Assembly (NCBI GenBank): GCA_003535335.1
Contig: DOHJ01000172.1
Coordinates: forward strand, 675 to 7,813
Source: Paracoccaceae bacterium
Lineage (GTDB): Bacteria; Pseudomonadota; Alphaproteobacteria; Rhodobacterales; Rhodobacteraceae
Length of the DNA stretch: 7,139 bases
Reading direction: 5' to 3'
Shown here: positions 5,966 to 7,139 of the stretch, one piece after another
Position numbering within the stretch: position 1 is the stretch's first letter
Layout of the letters: every line of letters begins with the position of its first letter
Made by a program: the position numbers and the translations under genes
The notes under the pieces: model-generated
Database searches by the model: none
Told to the model about the DNA's origin: nothing
Seen by the model: the letters and a program-made list of their open reading frames with translations, nothing else

Positions 5966-6112
5966 CTACCCTTGGCGGGATTTTAGCGGGGCATTCAGAT
6001 TATTGCGTTTAGCGATCCATTCACGGCGTCGCGTGCCTCTGGTCCATGGCATCACAACATCGGTTTTGGCTGCTTCGGCTATCATATTCTTAATCATACG
6101 CTGTTTTTTCAT
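5966..6112 (-). CDS. Small basic hypothetical protein, 48 residues
   Basis: The predicted protein has 13 Lys/Arg and 3 acidic residues, an amphipathic-looking N-terminal stretch (MKKQRMIKNMIAEAAK, 1-16) and a C-terminal MPWTRGTRRREWIAKR (21-36). There is no signal peptide or membrane segment. The frame is open back to an ATG at 6301, but GGGAG (6120-6124) lies 7 nt before the ATG at 6112 and supports this shorter start; 6130 (54 residues) is possible but has no ribosome binding site. A strong terminator 57 nt downstream supports a real transcript. The (M/L)PW-x-RG-x-RR pattern reminds me of short alphaproteobacterial hypothetical proteins, though I cannot verify this. The high positive charge would suit nucleic-acid or ribosome binding, which is speculation. 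Confidence 0.6.
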   Translation of the reverse strand: MKKQRMIKNMIAEAAKTDVVMPWTRGTRRREWIAKRNNLNAPLKSRQG

Positions 6113-6422
6113 TTTACTGCTCCCGCTCATTTCAATTTGTCGGCGCGCTTTTTGTACGTTGTGCCTGTCGTTGCGCCGGTAATGGAAAATATGGCAGCGT
6201 ATTAAGGCCATAGAATGGCTGCAATTTGAAAAAACGGCGGTTGCGCATTTTTTAGGGAAAGCAATTAAGGCAAAGAGAGCTTTTACACCCGTGCGCCGCA
6301 TTCCTTAAGGATTGTTCGCCAAACGCAGAGTAATTTTCGTAATTTTCACACATTGTTTCGCAAAATAGGGCATCAAGTTGGGCGGGCCTGCCATAATCAC
6401 CGCCACTTTGCGAAATCTGAAC
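6113..6422. other. Intergenic region between pgeF and the small protein gene
   Basis: About 310 bp with no credible gene; the open minus-strand frame across it is an upstream extension of the small gene without start signals. It holds an inverted repeat of TTTCGCAAA (6356-6364) and TTTGCGAAA (6407-6415), 9-bp arms 42 nt apart, just after the pgeF stop. It also holds a tandem pair of TAATTTTC (6331-6338, 6340-6347). No U-tract terminator for pgeF was found. A minus-strand promoter for the small gene is probable here, but only weak hexamers are visible. Confidence 0.5.
6120..6124 (-). promoter_or_regulatory. Shine-Dalgarno deciding the start of the 48-residue protein
   Basis: GGGAG on the minus strand lies 7 nt before the ATG at 6112. 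No comparable site precedes the upstream in-frame ATGs at 6130 and 6301. Confidence 0.6.
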
Positions 6423-7139
6423 CTACAGCCGGATGCAAGAAATCAATCGCCCGTAATCGGCCTCTTTTTGATGTACGCTGCGCCGGTAAGAATAAAACCG
6501 CGCCGCGTCATTATAAGTGCAGTGACGGATCCACTCGGCCTGTTTCACATTTGCTTCGCGCAGCCGGTGCAAACAAAATGCGGGCAAATCAAAATGCAGC
6601 CGGTCATCATGGCCACCTGCAAAGAAACGCGAATAGTTCGGTCCATGCGCCATAACCGTGTCCATAAATTCCGGCCCCACCTCATAAGCAGCCTGACTGA
6701 TGCAAGGGCCGATGACCGCGCAAATATTTCCAATATCGGCACCCAGGGCCAGCATTGCATCCAGGGTGGCCTCGATTACACCGTTCAAGGCACCTTTCCA
6801 GCCGGCATGCGCGGCACCGATAATTCCGGCCCTGTTATCGGCAAACAGCACCGGCGCGCAATCGGCGGTTAAAATTCCCAGCGCAATGCCTTTTGTGGCG
6901 CTGACCATGGCGTCTGCCTTGGGGCGATCTGCGGGCAAAGGCTCGCAAATCGTCAGCACGTTACTCGAGTGATACTGATGAACAGAAACCAGATTGGCCG
7001 CATCCAGATCCATTGCACTGGCAACGCGGTCACGGTTGGTGGCCACAGCTTGGGTCTGATCGGTCGATCCAAAACCACAGTTCAGCCCCTTGAATACACC
7101 GCTAGAGGCCCCGCCGCGTCGGGTGAAAAAACCGTGGCG
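6423..7139 (-). CDS. pgeF: Peptidoglycan editing factor PgeF / laccase-domain (YfiH) protein, start outside the window
   Basis: The frame is open from the right edge to TAG at 6423-6425 (238 residues visible). The visible start RHGFFTRRGGASSG with KGLNCGFGS is the conserved N-terminal region of the family, so only about ten residues are missing; a GTG at 7044-7046 inside it is not the start. The metal/active-site triad of this fold is intact: His57 in VHQYHSSNV, Cys94 in LTADCAPVLF and His111 in AAHAGWKG (numbered from the first visible residue). Family members act on purine nucleosides (phosphorylase/adenosine deaminase activity). In Escherichia coli, PgeF prevents misincorporation of serine into peptidoglycan precursors. 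The protein is cytosolic. No terminator directly follows, so the transcript may run on into the small gene. Confidence 0.93.
   Translation of the reverse strand, partial: RHGFFTRRGGASSGVFKGLNCGFGSTDQTQAVATNRDRVASAMDLDAANLVSVHQYHSSNVLTICEPLPADRPKADAMVSATKGIALGILTADCAPVLFADNRAGIIGAAHAGWKGALNGVIEATLDAMLALGADIGNICAVIGPCISQAAYEVGPEFMDTVMAHGPNYSRFFAGGHDDRLHFDLPAFCLHRLREANVKQAEWIRHCTYNDAARFYSYRRSVHQKEADYGRLISCIRL

Noticed and set aside
6353..6872. Plus-strand frames of 100 and 164 residues at 6353-6655 and 6378-6872
   Set aside because: They are antisense shadows of pgeF, whose conserved motifs identify the true coding strand.

Overview
The window looks like chromosomal DNA of an alphaproteobacterium, most likely of the Rhodobacteraceae/Roseobacter group. 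The reasons are a fused ATP sulfurylase-APS kinase, a thioredoxin reductase gene divergent from an Lrp/AsnC regulator, a small Hint-domain protein of a type common in roseobacters, and an acidic, signal-peptide-less protein start typical of their large secreted proteins. Base composition is moderate, with AT-rich intergenic stretches. Taxonomy is inferred from gene content only.

Layout from left to right. Positions 1-467 (minus) hold the N-terminal 155 residues of a very acidic protein that runs off the left edge. An unusually long gap (468-1318) follows with no credible gene, but with a nested inverted repeat (664-715) and a perfect 14-bp palindrome (920-933). A strong terminator (1319-1358) ends the minus-strand gene for bifunctional Sat/CysC (1381-3087). 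Upstream of it lies trxB (3242-4186, minus), divergent from an Lrp-family regulator (4380-4880, plus). The regulator meets a Hint-domain protein gene (4877-5665, minus) tail to tail with a 4-bp overlap of stop codons. The Hint gene has a structured 5' leader and a cluster of TGTCA repeats upstream. A good intrinsic terminator (5883-5909, minus) follows a short gene for a basic 48-residue protein (5966-6112, minus). The right edge holds pgeF (6423-7139, minus), lacking only its first codons.

Functionally, sat/cysC and trxB belong to one theme. Sat/CysC activates sulfate to APS and PAPS, and thioredoxin reductase keeps reduced the thioredoxin that PAPS/APS reductases use. The Lrp-type regulator shares the trxB upstream region and may control it and itself. 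PgeF is a peptidoglycan quality-control/laccase-domain enzyme. The Hint protein and the acidic protein probably belong to the roseobacter repertoire of secreted or self-processing proteins, with unknown roles.

No mobile element, CRISPR array, rRNA or tRNA was recognised. The least explained signals are an over-represented nonamer TTTCGCAAA (either strand; five exact copies plus two octamer copies), the alternative hairpins around the Hint start codon, and the structured 850-bp gap at the left. I saw no clear-cut new multigene system.
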